Positions 21,401-27,923 of a stretch of DNA of 64,000 nucleotides are shown one piece after another. The DNA lies in contig NZ_CP072801.1 in assembly GCF_017901135.1 (NCBI RefSeq), forward strand, positions 868,001 through 932,000. Reading direction: 5' to 3'. The stretch is from Thiothrix litoralis (GTDB lineage: Bacteria > Pseudomonadota > Gammaproteobacteria > Thiotrichales > Thiotrichaceae). The notes beneath the pieces were generated by a model that saw nothing but the letters and a program-made list of their open reading frames with translations, did not search any database and had not been told where the DNA came from. Both the position numbers and the translations under genes were made by a program. Every line of letters begins with the position of its first letter. Position 1 is the stretch's first letter.

Positions 21401-21590
21401 CAGCGTCGGGAGCGGCGGTTTGGCGGTGCCGACCCATGATGTGCTTTCCAGTAAAGAAATGAATGAATGGCTGGAAAGCCAGCGTCCACAAGGGGGGCTG
21501 AGTGTGGATGACATAGACCAACCCACCCCAGCAGAGCGTTTTGGCGAAGTAGTTAAAGGCTTGACGAATTTATTCAGGAAGAAAAAATGA
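18495..21590 (+). CDS. Giant vWA-like / FGE-sulfatase (C-type-lectin fold) protein with DGR-type variable region
   Basis: 1031 residues. Residues 1-170 are charged linker. Around 185-320 a vWA-like Rossmann unit is suggested by VYVLLDLNKR and VVLVISDLGQL; the MIDAS DxSxS is degenerate (DLNKR). About 320-640 is helical and not recognised. Residues about 675-935 are an FGE-sulfatase domain: QRFRWIEPGSFLMGS, GFWLADATVTQALWQAVMG, DAQWEYACRAGT, GLYEMHGNVWEWCQDWW. It ends with RVVRGGSW...DVGFRLAL, the variable region of DGR targets (21171-21333). A low-complexity Gly/Asp/Arg tail of about 95 residues follows, derived from sequence that is non-coding behind the second FGE gene. Inference: ligand sensor plus MoxR partner of a conflict system. 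Confidence 0.8.
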   Translation: MQPTSQTSRADLLRWMRRCHTPADKQLAAQILGYEWLEPQADVNLKIAIGGGGKSDSKPDSQDDEALHPQLGKDDEPAAITRPPEAFYALKHREQYADPDTPDDDLPDCLRGVEPLSAADLRPLEQGEPLAHQPLVPQQRLVPFLRQALTYPLGQKLDVPRLVQQVARLQALQRIPRRSKVLPAGRVYVLLDLNKRLLPFWQDAHDLCDLLTRKQGKNGLDIRVLEDQPGGRYYDWFDQQQAVKAWQPLKAPSVVLVISDLGQLSAQGSVVCQGWLRFAQQLARQGIRPLVLSPVSPAQQYAPFTAVLDQIPWGKLSRFQPQKPNSQQQEHASHVQRVLGLLSVAVHVEPELLRAILGCLPAIQADSGVEAAVYLHSDVVWGYTAMTLRAEKRAAYQALFRQEPVSLQRQVLALIRQQHIGQFPAVWAETVLNTKPLTAFALEEAAWAEQFMVRFTRSFAGQGGHEGMAQFAQRHLQRLGKDAADKAFYRDSYANALQGLAYHEQLRDGGEVPAAYDADAVLAVVRQRVEPRRYGLIQRGEYLEVRETNLEPTALVTWARLAEFEMRHDTLMIQAEQASRFRLQDVGQGVRIYHLQGQAVTLDTGLEKLVITPLAKPSWASDIIRTPTGLEAVMPFAGKSYRFFWGAGEYSRSGNGFAGQWVCNANEGVGFDEYGLYADLNIKGITQRFRWIEPGSFLMGSLPDEAEREPHESLKGTETQHQVTLTQGFWLADATVTQALWQAVMGNNPSHFNGAVTIDGKSIYVDGANHPVEQVNWEDTQKFLTQLQALIPGLDARLPTDAQWEYACRAGTSSVFSFGDNITPEQVNYDGNYPYANGKKGLYRQKTVPVKSLPANLWGLYEMHGNVWEWCQDWWQQEMSAEPTVDPEGLEAGVERVVRGGSWDGSGGDVRSAIRGRYDPAGRGHDVGFRLALGLELRPDQQGGGAVTQERADDGDAGRRGAGDTADRGSVGSGGLAVPTHDVLSSKEMNEWLESQRPQGGLSVDDIDQPTPAERFGEVVKGLTNLFRKKK
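21171..21333 (+). other. DGR-type variable region 1 (VR1)
   Basis: Aligns without gaps over 163 nt to 23450-23612. There are 16 substitutions; they fall in codons such as GGC/AGC, AGC/ATC, GGC/CTC, TAC/GAC, GGC/TAC and CAC/AAC, where the third base stays C. Invariant codons between them are identical at every base. This is what mutation of template adenines (AAC codons) would produce. The GC-rich CAGCAGGGCGGCGGAGCCG closes it like an initiation-of-mutagenic-homing end. Confidence 0.8.
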
Positions 21591-21628
21591 AGCACAAGTT
21601 TTTCATTATCTGAGCCGTTTTTTTTAAA

Positions 21629-21895
21629 TTAGGCTGCCTTTTTTAGAGATTGCAGCATTGCCTCTCGCAACAATTGGTTCAGCCGCGTCTGATACCCAGC
21701 CCCATCAGCTTGCAACCACGCCAAAATATCAGCATCAATCCTAACCGTAACCTGCTTCTTCACAGGGCGATAAAACTTGCCAACTTCGGCATTTTTCCAC
21801 ATCTCCGCTGTTGTTTTGGGGATGTCGCTAAAGTCGATGTCCTCATCTGGCATATTCACCAGATGTTCCCATTCCTTATCTGCCTCGGTTTTCAT
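21629..21895 (-). CDS. brnA: BrnA-family antitoxin
   Basis: 88-residue ribbon-helix-helix antitoxin. The middle holds the BrnA pattern FYRPVKKQVTVRIDADILAW followed by YQTRLNQLLREAM, the DNA-binding and dimerisation part. Its start overlaps the end of the upstream brnT remnant, the normal brnTA arrangement. BrnA usually neutralises the RNase toxin BrnT and represses the operon. Since the toxin here is internally deleted, BrnA may be an orphan regulator. Confidence 0.8.
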   Translation of the reverse strand: MKTEADKEWEHLVNMPDEDIDFSDIPKTTAEMWKNAEVGKFYRPVKKQVTVRIDADILAWLQADGAGYQTRLNQLLREAMLQSLKKAA

Positions 21896-22031
21896 AAAAC
21901 TTCCTCTCGTGTTTGGTGGCTTTTCGCGCTGATATAATGTGAATGTGGGTTACTTCGTCTTCAAAATCAACATGATGCTTGCGCAGATTGATTTCTGCTT
22001 TGGCATCACGCCAACTGAAGTGATACTCCAT
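21876..22031 (-). pseudogene. brnT: BrnT toxin gene with internal in-frame deletion
   Basis: Encodes only 51 residues: MEYHFSWRDAKAEINLRKH at the start, then DFEDEVTHIHIISARKATK and HERKFYEN. BrnT toxins are about 90 residues; the start and the C-terminal ISARKAT(K/R)xER(K/R)xYE motif are present, but the central strands are missing between DFEDEV and THIHIISAR. The frame stays open, so a short product could be made but should be inactive. It is read into brnA with a 20-nt overlap. It is the second gene of a toxin-antitoxin pair within the accessory island. Confidence 0.7.
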
Positions 22032-22249
22032 CACTTAATCCTTACAAAAGTGTAGTTACATAATACGCTGGTGCAAGTGGCAATGGAAGCCGCCTTGGCG
22101 GTATGATAACACTGGGTGATAAATGTGCGTTTTGCCATCCGTAATAACAGATCGTCATCCTGCCTTGCGGTTCGCCGTAAGCAAAAAGCAAGGTCAGCGG
22201 TGCGCTAGTAATGGGGTGGATGCCCCGTGAACGCTCACCGCATGACCGA

Positions 22250-22295
22250 AGACCCTCACCCCAACCCCTCTCCCGGAGGTAGAGGGGCTAAGAAG
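22250..22295 (+). repeat. Dispersed GC-rich repeat upstream of the DUF559 gene
   Basis: AAGACCCTCACCCCAACCCC then TCTCCCGGAGGTAGAGGGGC. Lies directly before the start of the next gene. The stretch 22037-22249 between the brnT remnant and this copy holds no ORF; CCTTGC/GCAAGG arms near 22164-22195 could form a hairpin but I can assign no function. Confidence 0.7.
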
Positions 22296-22304
22296 TAGAA
22301 GGCC

Positions 22305-22754
22305 ATGACGACAACAAACCGTGAGAAATCCCGTCTGCTTCGGCAACAGCAAACACCGGCAGAGCAATGTTTATGGCAGCAATTGCGGAATCGCCAATTG
22401 GATGGTTACAAGTTTCATCGCCAGTATGCTATCGGTCACTACATTGTGGATTTTGTCTGCCGGACGGAAAAGCTCATTGTGGAATTGGATGGTATCCACC
22501 ATGTAGAAGCTGATCAGGCAGAATATGACCAAATCCGTACCCAATTTCTTACTGCGCAGAACTTCCGAGTTCTGCGTTTCTGGAATACTGAAATCGAAGA
22601 ATCCATGCCAAGCGTTTTAGATAAAATCCACCTAGTGTTGAAGACCCTCACCCCCCAGCCCCCTCTCCCGGAGGTAGAGGGGGAGCAAGAATCCACATCT
22701 TCTCTTAGCCCCTCTACCTCTGGGAGAGGGGTTGGGGTGAGGGTCTTCTCATGA
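22305..22754 (+). CDS. DUF559 endonuclease-like protein (Vsr/PD-(D/E)xK type) with repeat-encoded tail
   Basis: 149 residues. Residues 1-112 match DUF559 proteins: QQTPAEQCLWQQLRNRQLDG, then YIVDFVCRTEKLIVELDG with the Asp and Glu of a PD-(D/E)xK nuclease, and FLTAQNFRVLRFWNTEI. The last 37 residues (TLTPQPPLPEVEGEQ and SPSTSGRGVGVRVF) are encoded by an inverted pair of dispersed repeats (22641-22748), so they are probably not part of the ancestral protein. The stop overlaps the start of the FGE gene (ATGA), implying co-expression. It might be the effector partnered with the variable FGE protein, or just a neighbour. Confidence 0.7.
   Translation: MTTTNREKSRLLRQQQTPAEQCLWQQLRNRQLDGYKFHRQYAIGHYIVDFVCRTEKLIVELDGIHHVEADQAEYDQIRTQFLTAQNFRVLRFWNTEIEESMPSVLDKIHLVLKTLTPQPPLPEVEGEQESTSSLSPSTSGRGVGVRVFS
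22641..22748. repeat. Inverted pair of dispersed GC-rich repeats
   Basis: Copy 1 (22641-22690) starts GAAGACCCTCACCCCCCAGC and contains CTCCCGGAGGTAGAGGGGGA. Copy 2 (22700-22748) is inverted: TAGCCCCTCTACCTCTGGGA, then GGGGTTGGGGTGAGGGTCTT. The pair extends the upstream ORF and places it against the next start codon. Confidence 0.8.
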
Positions 22755-23644
22755 CCTACCGCAACCACCTCTCCCCACCCACCTTCCCCTACGCTTGGGC
22801 ATCCGACTGGGGCGAAGACCGCTATGGCCTATGGCAAGCCTTCACCTACCAAGACGTGCGCCACGCCTTCCGCTGGATTCCACCCGGCACTTTCCAGATG
22901 GGTTCACCCGACGGGAGTGGAGAAGAAGGCGCTGAAGAAGGTCGTTGGGAAGATGAAACTTTGCACCATGTCACCCTCAGCAAAGGCTTCTGGCTCGCCG
23001 AAACCACTGTCACCCAAGTCTTGTGGCAAACCATCATGGGTGCAAACCCCAGCAGCTTCAAAGGCGATAACCGTCCTGTCGAACAAGTAAGCTGGGACGA
23101 TACCCAAACCTTCCTCGACAAACTCAACCAAATCCACCCCGATTTAAGCGTGCGCCTGCCATGGGAAGCTGAATGGGAATACGCCTGCCGCGCCGGAACT
23201 CAAACCCCGTTCAACTTCGGCGAAGAATTGACGCTGGACAAAGTAAATTATTCGGGCAAATGGAGCGAGTCTGGCTATGATGATAAAGCTAAAAAATCAA
23301 CGGTTGACGTAAAAACCTACCCCTGCAACGCTTGGGGCTTATACCAAATGCACGGTAACGTGTGGGAATGGTGTCAGGATGTGTGGCAAGAAAAATTAAC
23401 GGCTTCGCCGGTTATAGACCCGGAGGGTATCGCCGGAGGCGATAAAGCAGGCGTTGAGCGCGTCGTTCGCGGCGGTTCGTGGGACAGCATCGGCGGGGGC
23501 GTGCGTTCTGCCATCCGTCTCAGGGACGATCCCGCTTACCGTGACAACGGCATTGGCTTCCGGCTTGCCCTAGGTCTTGAGCTACAGCCAGCCCAGCAGG
23601 GCGGCGGAGCCGCAGGGCGCGGTGCGCCCCAAGGGAAAAAGTGA
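22751..23644 (+). CDS. FGE-sulfatase domain protein with DGR-type variable region
   Basis: 297-residue protein consisting essentially of one formylglycine-generating-enzyme/C-type-lectin-fold domain. It starts with the linker YAWASDWGEDRYGLWQAF seen in such sensors, then FRWIPPGTFQMGSP, GFWLAETTVTQVLWQTIMG, EAEWEYACRAGT and GLYQMHGNVWEWCQDVW. The C-terminus RVVRGGSWDSIGGGVRSAIR and NGIGFRLAL is the variable-region part. It is related to the C-terminal domain of the 1031-residue protein. No signal peptide, so cytoplasmic. Being coupled to the DUF559 gene, it may sense a ligand for that nuclease (inference). Confidence 0.82.
   Translation: MTYRNHLSPPTFPYAWASDWGEDRYGLWQAFTYQDVRHAFRWIPPGTFQMGSPDGSGEEGAEEGRWEDETLHHVTLSKGFWLAETTVTQVLWQTIMGANPSSFKGDNRPVEQVSWDDTQTFLDKLNQIHPDLSVRLPWEAEWEYACRAGTQTPFNFGEELTLDKVNYSGKWSESGYDDKAKKSTVDVKTYPCNAWGLYQMHGNVWEWCQDVWQEKLTASPVIDPEGIAGGDKAGVERVVRGGSWDSIGGGVRSAIRLRDDPAYRDNGIGFRLALGLELQPAQQGGGAAGRGAPQGKK
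23450..23612 (+). other. DGR-type variable region 2 (VR2)
   Basis: Second member of the pair described at 21171-21333. Homology between the two loci also continues downstream in diverged form: GAGCGGACG, GACGCGGGCAG and AGACCGTGGCAG recur here after the stop codon and there inside the coding tail. Confidence 0.8.
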
Positions 23645-23758
23645 GCGGACGGCTCTGACGCGGGCAGGCGTGGCGGGAAGCCGCGCCAGACCGTGGCAGT
23701 GCCGGGAGCGGCCTTGTGCTAAACTCCCTCCATAAACGCGTAACCTCACGAGCACCCG

Positions 23759-23833
23759 ATGAAAATCCCCTACGGCCTAAGCAATTTCAAGCAAGTCATC
23801 ACCGAAGGCCGGGAGAGGGGGCGTAGGAGATGA
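23759..23833 (+). pseudogene. N-terminal remnant of an AAA-ATPase-like/PD-(D/E)xK protein
   Basis: A 24-codon frame beginning MKIPYGLSNFKQVITEG, the typical N-terminus of proteins with the AAA-ATPase-like plus C-terminal PD-(D/E)xK nuclease arrangement that continue with FYVDKT. The match ends at 23809 where a piece of the GC-rich repeat (GGGAGAGGGGGCG) begins. The remaining 7 residues are unrelated. Inferred to be a deletion remnant. Confidence 0.5.
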
Positions 23834-23840
23834 GAGGCTT

Positions 23841-25508
23841 CTACTTCTTCTCCCAAGTATCCTTCAACCCAATCACCCGGTTAAACACCGGCTTCTCGGC
23901 GGTGGAGTACTTGGAATCCAACACAAAATACCCTTCGCGTTCAAACTGATAACGGTCTTCCAACGTCGCTTGCGCTAACCCAATCTCGCCCTTGCAGCCG
24001 CTGAGGATTTCCAGACTGCCGGGGTTGATGGAATCGAGGAAGTTCTTGCCGCCCGCATCCGGTGCTGGGTCGTTGAACAGGCGGTCATACAAGCGTACTT
24101 CGCAGTCCACATTGTCACGCGCTGATACCCAATGGATCACGCCTTTCGGTTTCACGCCATCTTCCGGGTTGTTACCGACCGTGCCTTCGATCACGCGGGC
24201 GCGAATTTCGATGATATTGCCGTCAGCGTCCTTGATGGCTTCGTCGGCTTCGATCACGTAGCTGTTACGCAGGCGTACCCGTTTGCCCAAGACCAGTCGC
24301 TTGAATTGCTTGTTGGCTTCTTCGAGGAAGTCGTCCTGATCAATGAAAACCTCGCGGCAGAACGGCATTTCACGCGTGCCCATTTCCTCATGCTGCGGGT
24401 GTACCGGCGCAGTCATGGTTTCCACTTGGTCTTCCGGGTAATTGGTCAGGGTGACTTTGAGCGGGCGCAACACACACATGGCACGCGGCGAAATCTCGTT
24501 CAGGTCTTCGCGGATGGCGAATTCCAGCATTCCCACATCGACCACGCCTTCGACCTTGGTCACGCCTGCCATTTCGCAGAAGTCGTTGATGGCTTTGGGG
24601 GTGTAACCCCGGCGGCGCATCCCCGACACGGTGGGCATACGTGGGTCATTCCAGCCGTCAACGTGCTTTTCATCCACCAGTTGCTTGAGCTTGCGCTTGC
24701 TGGTGATGGTGTAATTGACGTTGAGGCGTGAAAATTCGTACTGGTGCGGTTGCGCGGGGACAGGCAGGTTATTGATAAACCAGTCGTACAGTGGGCGATG
24801 TACTTCAAATTCCAGCGTACACACCGAGTGTGTAATACCTTCCAGCGCGTCGCCTTGCCCGTGTGCGTAGTCGTAGGACGGGTAAATGCACCATTTGTCG
24901 CCGGTCTGGTGATGGGTAGCGCGTTTGATGCGGTAAATCACCGGGTCACGCAGGTTGATATTGGGCGATGCCATGTCGATTTTGACACGCAAGGTACGGC
25001 TGCCATCGGCAAATTCCCCGGCACGCATCCGCGCAAACAGATCAAGGTTTTCCTCAATGGAACGGGTGCGGAACGGGCTATCTTTGCCCGCTTCGGTCAG
25101 GTTGCCCCGGTATGTGCGCATCTCTTCGGCGTTTAGGTCGCACACAAACGCCTTGCCCGCTTCGATCAGGTGCACCGCCCAGTCATACAACTGCTCGAAA
25201 TAATCGGAGGCGTAATGCACCTCGCCATCCCATTGGTAGCCCAGCCATTGCACGTCAGCCTTGATGGACTCGACGTATTCCTCGTCTTCCTTTTCGGGGT
25301 TGGTGTCATCCATCCGCAGGTTGCACTTGCCGCCGAATTTCTGTGCCAGACCGAAGTTCAGCCAGATGGATTTGGCATGGCCAATGTGCAAATAGCCATT
25401 CGGCTCGGGGGGGAACCGCGTCCGAATGGCGGGGGTTTTGCCGCTAGCGAGGTCTTCCTTGACGATACGCTCGATAAAATTAAGGGGTTTGCTGGTTTCT
25501 TCGCTCAT
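23841..25508 (-). CDS. glnS: Glutaminyl-tRNA synthetase
   Basis: Class I synthetase charging tRNA-Gln, 555 residues from ATG 25508 ([16 protein letters not shown]); a TTG at 25526 would add six residues without a good site. The HIGH motif lies in [17 protein letters not shown] and the KMSKR-type loop in [12 protein letters not shown]. The acceptor-binding and C-terminal beta-barrel domains follow at normal length. It ends on the side of the accessory island, separated from the preceding gene remnant by only a few bases. Confidence 0.97.
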   Translation of the reverse strand: MSEETSKPLNFIERIVKEDLASGKTPAIRTRFPPEPNGYLHIGHAKSIWLNFGLAQKFGGKCNLRMDDTNPEKEDEEYVESIKADVQWLGYQWDGEVHYASDYFEQLYDWAVHLIEAGKAFVCDLNAEEMRTYRGNLTEAGKDSPFRTRSIEENLDLFARMRAGEFADGSRTLRVKIDMASPNINLRDPVIYRIKRATHHQTGDKWCIYPSYDYAHGQGDALEGITHSVCTLEFEVHRPLYDWFINNLPVPAQPHQYEFSRLNVNYTITSKRKLKQLVDEKHVDGWNDPRMPTVSGMRRRGYTPKAINDFCEMAGVTKVEGVVDVGMLEFAIREDLNEISPRAMCVLRPLKVTLTNYPEDQVETMTAPVHPQHEEMGTREMPFCREVFIDQDDFLEEANKQFKRLVLGKRVRLRNSYVIEADEAIKDADGNIIEIRARVIEGTVGNNPEDGVKPKGVIHWVSARDNVDCEVRLYDRLFNDPAPDAGGKNFLDSINPGSLEILSGCKGEIGLAQATLEDRYQFEREGYFVLDSKYSTAEKPVFNRVIGLKDTWEKK

Positions 25509-25585
25509 GGGGGTAGTTCTTGTCAATTATTGCAATGCAGGAATTAGACTATTAAGCACCGCTGATGTCCAGCATCCCCTGAATG

Positions 25586-26560
25586 TTAATGCCCCAGCTT
25601 GCAAACATCGTTGCGGAAAACTGCCCTGAGCGTTAATACCACCAACAACGTCACCAATACCGTCAGCAACACCAATAAACCACTGGCTATCCACTGGTAC
25701 GCGACTACGTGCGACTTTTCATACATCACAAAACTGGCAATGGTGATGGCTGACAAAGGGAACGAATACGCCCACCACGGCAGGCCAAACTTCAATTTGG
25801 CAAAGCGCCCGAACTGGCTGAACAACAGCATCGTCAGGAACAGCCCAAAGAAATACAGCACCCGCGCAAACGCATCCAGCTCATTTTCCAGCCGCATATA
25901 AGCAATAAAGCCGACGGCAGGGGGCGCAATCAAAATAAACAGGCTCGGCAGCAAAAACGCATCAATCGCCTGATGGAAGATCATGCGGTTAAACACCAGC
26001 GTCATCAGAATCAGCCAAAAGAACATGCCGACGCTGAAGAAAAACCACGATACATCGACATAACCCAAGGTCACGCCAGTGATCGGCACGACCACATTAC
26101 CAACCGCCGGGATGAACCACGCCGGGTTAATGTGTTGAATCTGGAAATGGGCATGGTGCATCCATTTATTCACCACATACAGCGTAAAAACCAGATGCAA
26201 CAGCGCCCCGGCTGCCCACACCGGCAAGACAAAACTGACGTTCAACCCCTGCAAGGCGGTCGCAAGCAGCAGCAAACTGATTGAAATCGTCGGGAAAAAG
26301 CTGAGTTTGACCGGGTGTGACAATTCCTGAGTAACGCTTTGCGGGTGACGCACAACCTTGCCAAGGTAAAGCAACAACAACAGACCAAAGACGCTGGCAG
26401 TGAATGTCACCAGCCACACATTAATGCCTAAATCCACGTTGAACACATGCTGGGCTTTTTCCCACGCAATGGTTAAACCAGACAAGCCCATGATGACTGA
26501 AAAGAACGAGACGGGGAAAAAAGCCAGACGGCTTTGCGGTTGTGCCAGTGTGTTTTCCAT
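25586..26560 (-). CDS. SLAC1/TehA-family anion channel or transporter
   Basis: 324-residue integral membrane protein with about ten hydrophobic segments. The pattern FFPVSFFSVIMGLSGLTIAW and FIPAVGNVVVPITG is typical for the TDT/SLAC1 family, which includes tellurite-resistance TehA, sulfite exporter Ssu1 and plant anion channels. In a sulfur oxidiser, anion or sulfite export is a reasonable guess but not shown. It starts 1 nt after the stop of the 26562-26957 gene, so both form one operon read on the minus strand. Confidence 0.8.
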   Translation of the reverse strand: MENTLAQPQSRLAFFPVSFFSVIMGLSGLTIAWEKAQHVFNVDLGINVWLVTFTASVFGLLLLLYLGKVVRHPQSVTQELSHPVKLSFFPTISISLLLLATALQGLNVSFVLPVWAAGALLHLVFTLYVVNKWMHHAHFQIQHINPAWFIPAVGNVVVPITGVTLGYVDVSWFFFSVGMFFWLILMTLVFNRMIFHQAIDAFLLPSLFILIAPPAVGFIAYMRLENELDAFARVLYFFGLFLTMLLFSQFGRFAKLKFGLPWWAYSFPLSAITIASFVMYEKSHVVAYQWIASGLLVLLTVLVTLLVVLTLRAVFRNDVCKLGH

Positions 26561-26561
26561 C

Positions 26562-26957
26562 TTAGACAGCAGCCAGCCCTTTGACCCAGGCTTCCATCGC
26601 TTCGTTAGCGTGCGGCATGGGTGTTTCCAAAAAGCTGATCACGAATTTGTCAGCCATTTCTGCCACACCGATGGAACGCGGGCGGATAGCCAGCATTTGT
26701 GGGGTTGGCAGTTTCTGACCGAAGCAGAAGACCACATCACGGGCATCCAGAATCTCAGGGTTGATTTCACCCTTGTCACCCAGTGCTTTGGTGTGGGCGT
26801 AATGGTCAAACAGGGCGATACGTTGAGCAATCGGGTGCGCATCAATCTTGGCGAGGAAGTAGTCCAGAATGGCATCCATCGTCTTGTGGGCAATTTCGTC
26901 TTTACCGATTTCCAACGTGTAGATCGGGTATTTTTCCATTAGCATGGTCTGTTTCAT
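26562..26957 (-). CDS. Conserved small protein, DUF6858-like
   Basis: 131-residue soluble protein, MKQTMLMEKYPIYTLEIGKD at the start, ending FVISFLETPMPHANEAMEAW. It reminds me of the DUF6858 group found in sulfur- and nitrogen-cycling bacteria; no catalytic motif is recognised. It has few cysteines and no signal peptide. TAGGAAGT precedes the ATG. It is directly followed by the SLAC1-type gene, so a joint role in anion handling is possible but speculative. Confidence 0.5.
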   Translation of the reverse strand: MKQTMLMEKYPIYTLEIGKDEIAHKTMDAILDYFLAKIDAHPIAQRIALFDHYAHTKALGDKGEINPEILDARDVVFCFGQKLPTPQMLAIRPRSIGVAEMADKFVISFLETPMPHANEAMEAWVKGLAAV

Positions 26958-27046
26958 AGGTACTTCCTAAAGGTTCATAACGTAAGGTAAAAGTATAAAG
27001 ATTGTCAGAGGGTAAAGCATTGAGAAATAACAAAGTAAAGTAGTCA

Positions 27047-27081
27047 AGTATTAAAAAAGCCCGCTTTGGGTAAGCGGGCTT
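27047..27081 (-). terminator. Intrinsic terminator of the peroxiredoxin gene
   Basis: AAGCCCGCTT (27057-27066) and AAGCGGGCTT (27072-27081) form a 10-bp stem with a 5-nt loop, followed on the minus strand by a T-run (TTTTTTAA). It lies 33 nt past the stop of the gene at 27114. Confidence 0.85.
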
Positions 27082-27113
27082 GAGTAAGATGAGTTCAATG
27101 TCTCAAGTATAAA

Positions 27114-27761
27114 TTACAAGCTCTTCTTGCAGAAGTACCAGTCAGTGCATTCGTAGCCTTCGTTCATGCGAGCTTCGGCAGCGTCCACATCCTGTGGTGG
27201 CGGAACGATAACTTTGTCACCTGGCTGCCAGCCTTCTGGTGTGGCGATCTTATGTTCATCAGAGGTTTGCAGGGCAGCGACCAGCCGCAAAAACTCATCA
27301 ATGGAACGCCCATTGGTCATCGGGTAGTAAACCATTGCCCGCATGATGCCATTCGGGTCAATGATAAAAGTCGCACGTACTGCTGAAGTATCCCCAGCAC
27401 CGGGGTGGATCATGCCGTAAGCGCGGGCAACGTTCATGCTCAGGTCTTCAATGATCGGGAATTTAATCTCAACGCCGAATTTTTCCTTGATGTTGCGCAC
27501 CCATGCGACGTGGCTGTAATAGCTGTCGATGGAAAGACCCAACAGTTCGCAGTTCAGCTTCTGGAAATCCGCATGGCGCTTGGCGAATGCAGTGAATTCA
27601 GTGGTACATACCGGGGTGAAATCCGCCGGATGCGAGAACAGTACCAACCACTTGCCTTTGTAATCATTCAGATTTTTGACACCGTGCGTGGTGCGGGCTT
27701 CAAAAGCTGGCGCAGGTTCGTTGATGCGTGGCATTGAAGGTGTTGTGTTTGTCGTTTCCAT
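27114..27761 (-). CDS. Peroxiredoxin, Prx6 type
   Basis: 215-residue thiol peroxidase. The peroxidatic Cys is in DFTPVCTTEFTAFAKRH, with the Thr-x-x-Cys and an Arg in FIIDPNGIMRAMVYYP. The long C-terminal arm (EARMNEGYECTDWYFCKKSL) carries two more cysteines, as in Prx6-like enzymes of archaea and many bacteria, so a resolving role is possible. Start ATG 27761 is preceded by AAGGAAAC; the longer frame to 27854 adds unrelated residues. Probably defends against H2O2 or organic peroxides generated by sulfur metabolism. Terminated by the hairpin at 27047-27081. Confidence 0.9.
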   Translation of the reverse strand: METTNTTPSMPRINEPAPAFEARTTHGVKNLNDYKGKWLVLFSHPADFTPVCTTEFTAFAKRHADFQKLNCELLGLSIDSYYSHVAWVRNIKEKFGVEIKFPIIEDLSMNVARAYGMIHPGAGDTSAVRATFIIDPNGIMRAMVYYPMTNGRSIDEFLRLVAALQTSDEHKIATPEGWQPGDKVIVPPPQDVDAAEARMNEGYECTDWYFCKKSL

Positions 27762-27923
27762 GTCTTGTTTCCTTGTTAGTTCAAATGTTTCAGGTGAAGA
27801 ATATCCAGTGGCGATGCTCTGGGTTTCAGGCATTTCACTGTTGTTGATAAGCATATTATTAAATGCTGATATTTTTGTAAAATGGAATAATTGAATCGAA
27901 ACGATCTATTTTTTGTTTTCATG

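Noticed and set aside
21591..23840. DGR reverse transcriptase or template repeat
   Set aside because: No RT-like frame and no AAC-rich copy of the variable region is present here or elsewhere in the window.
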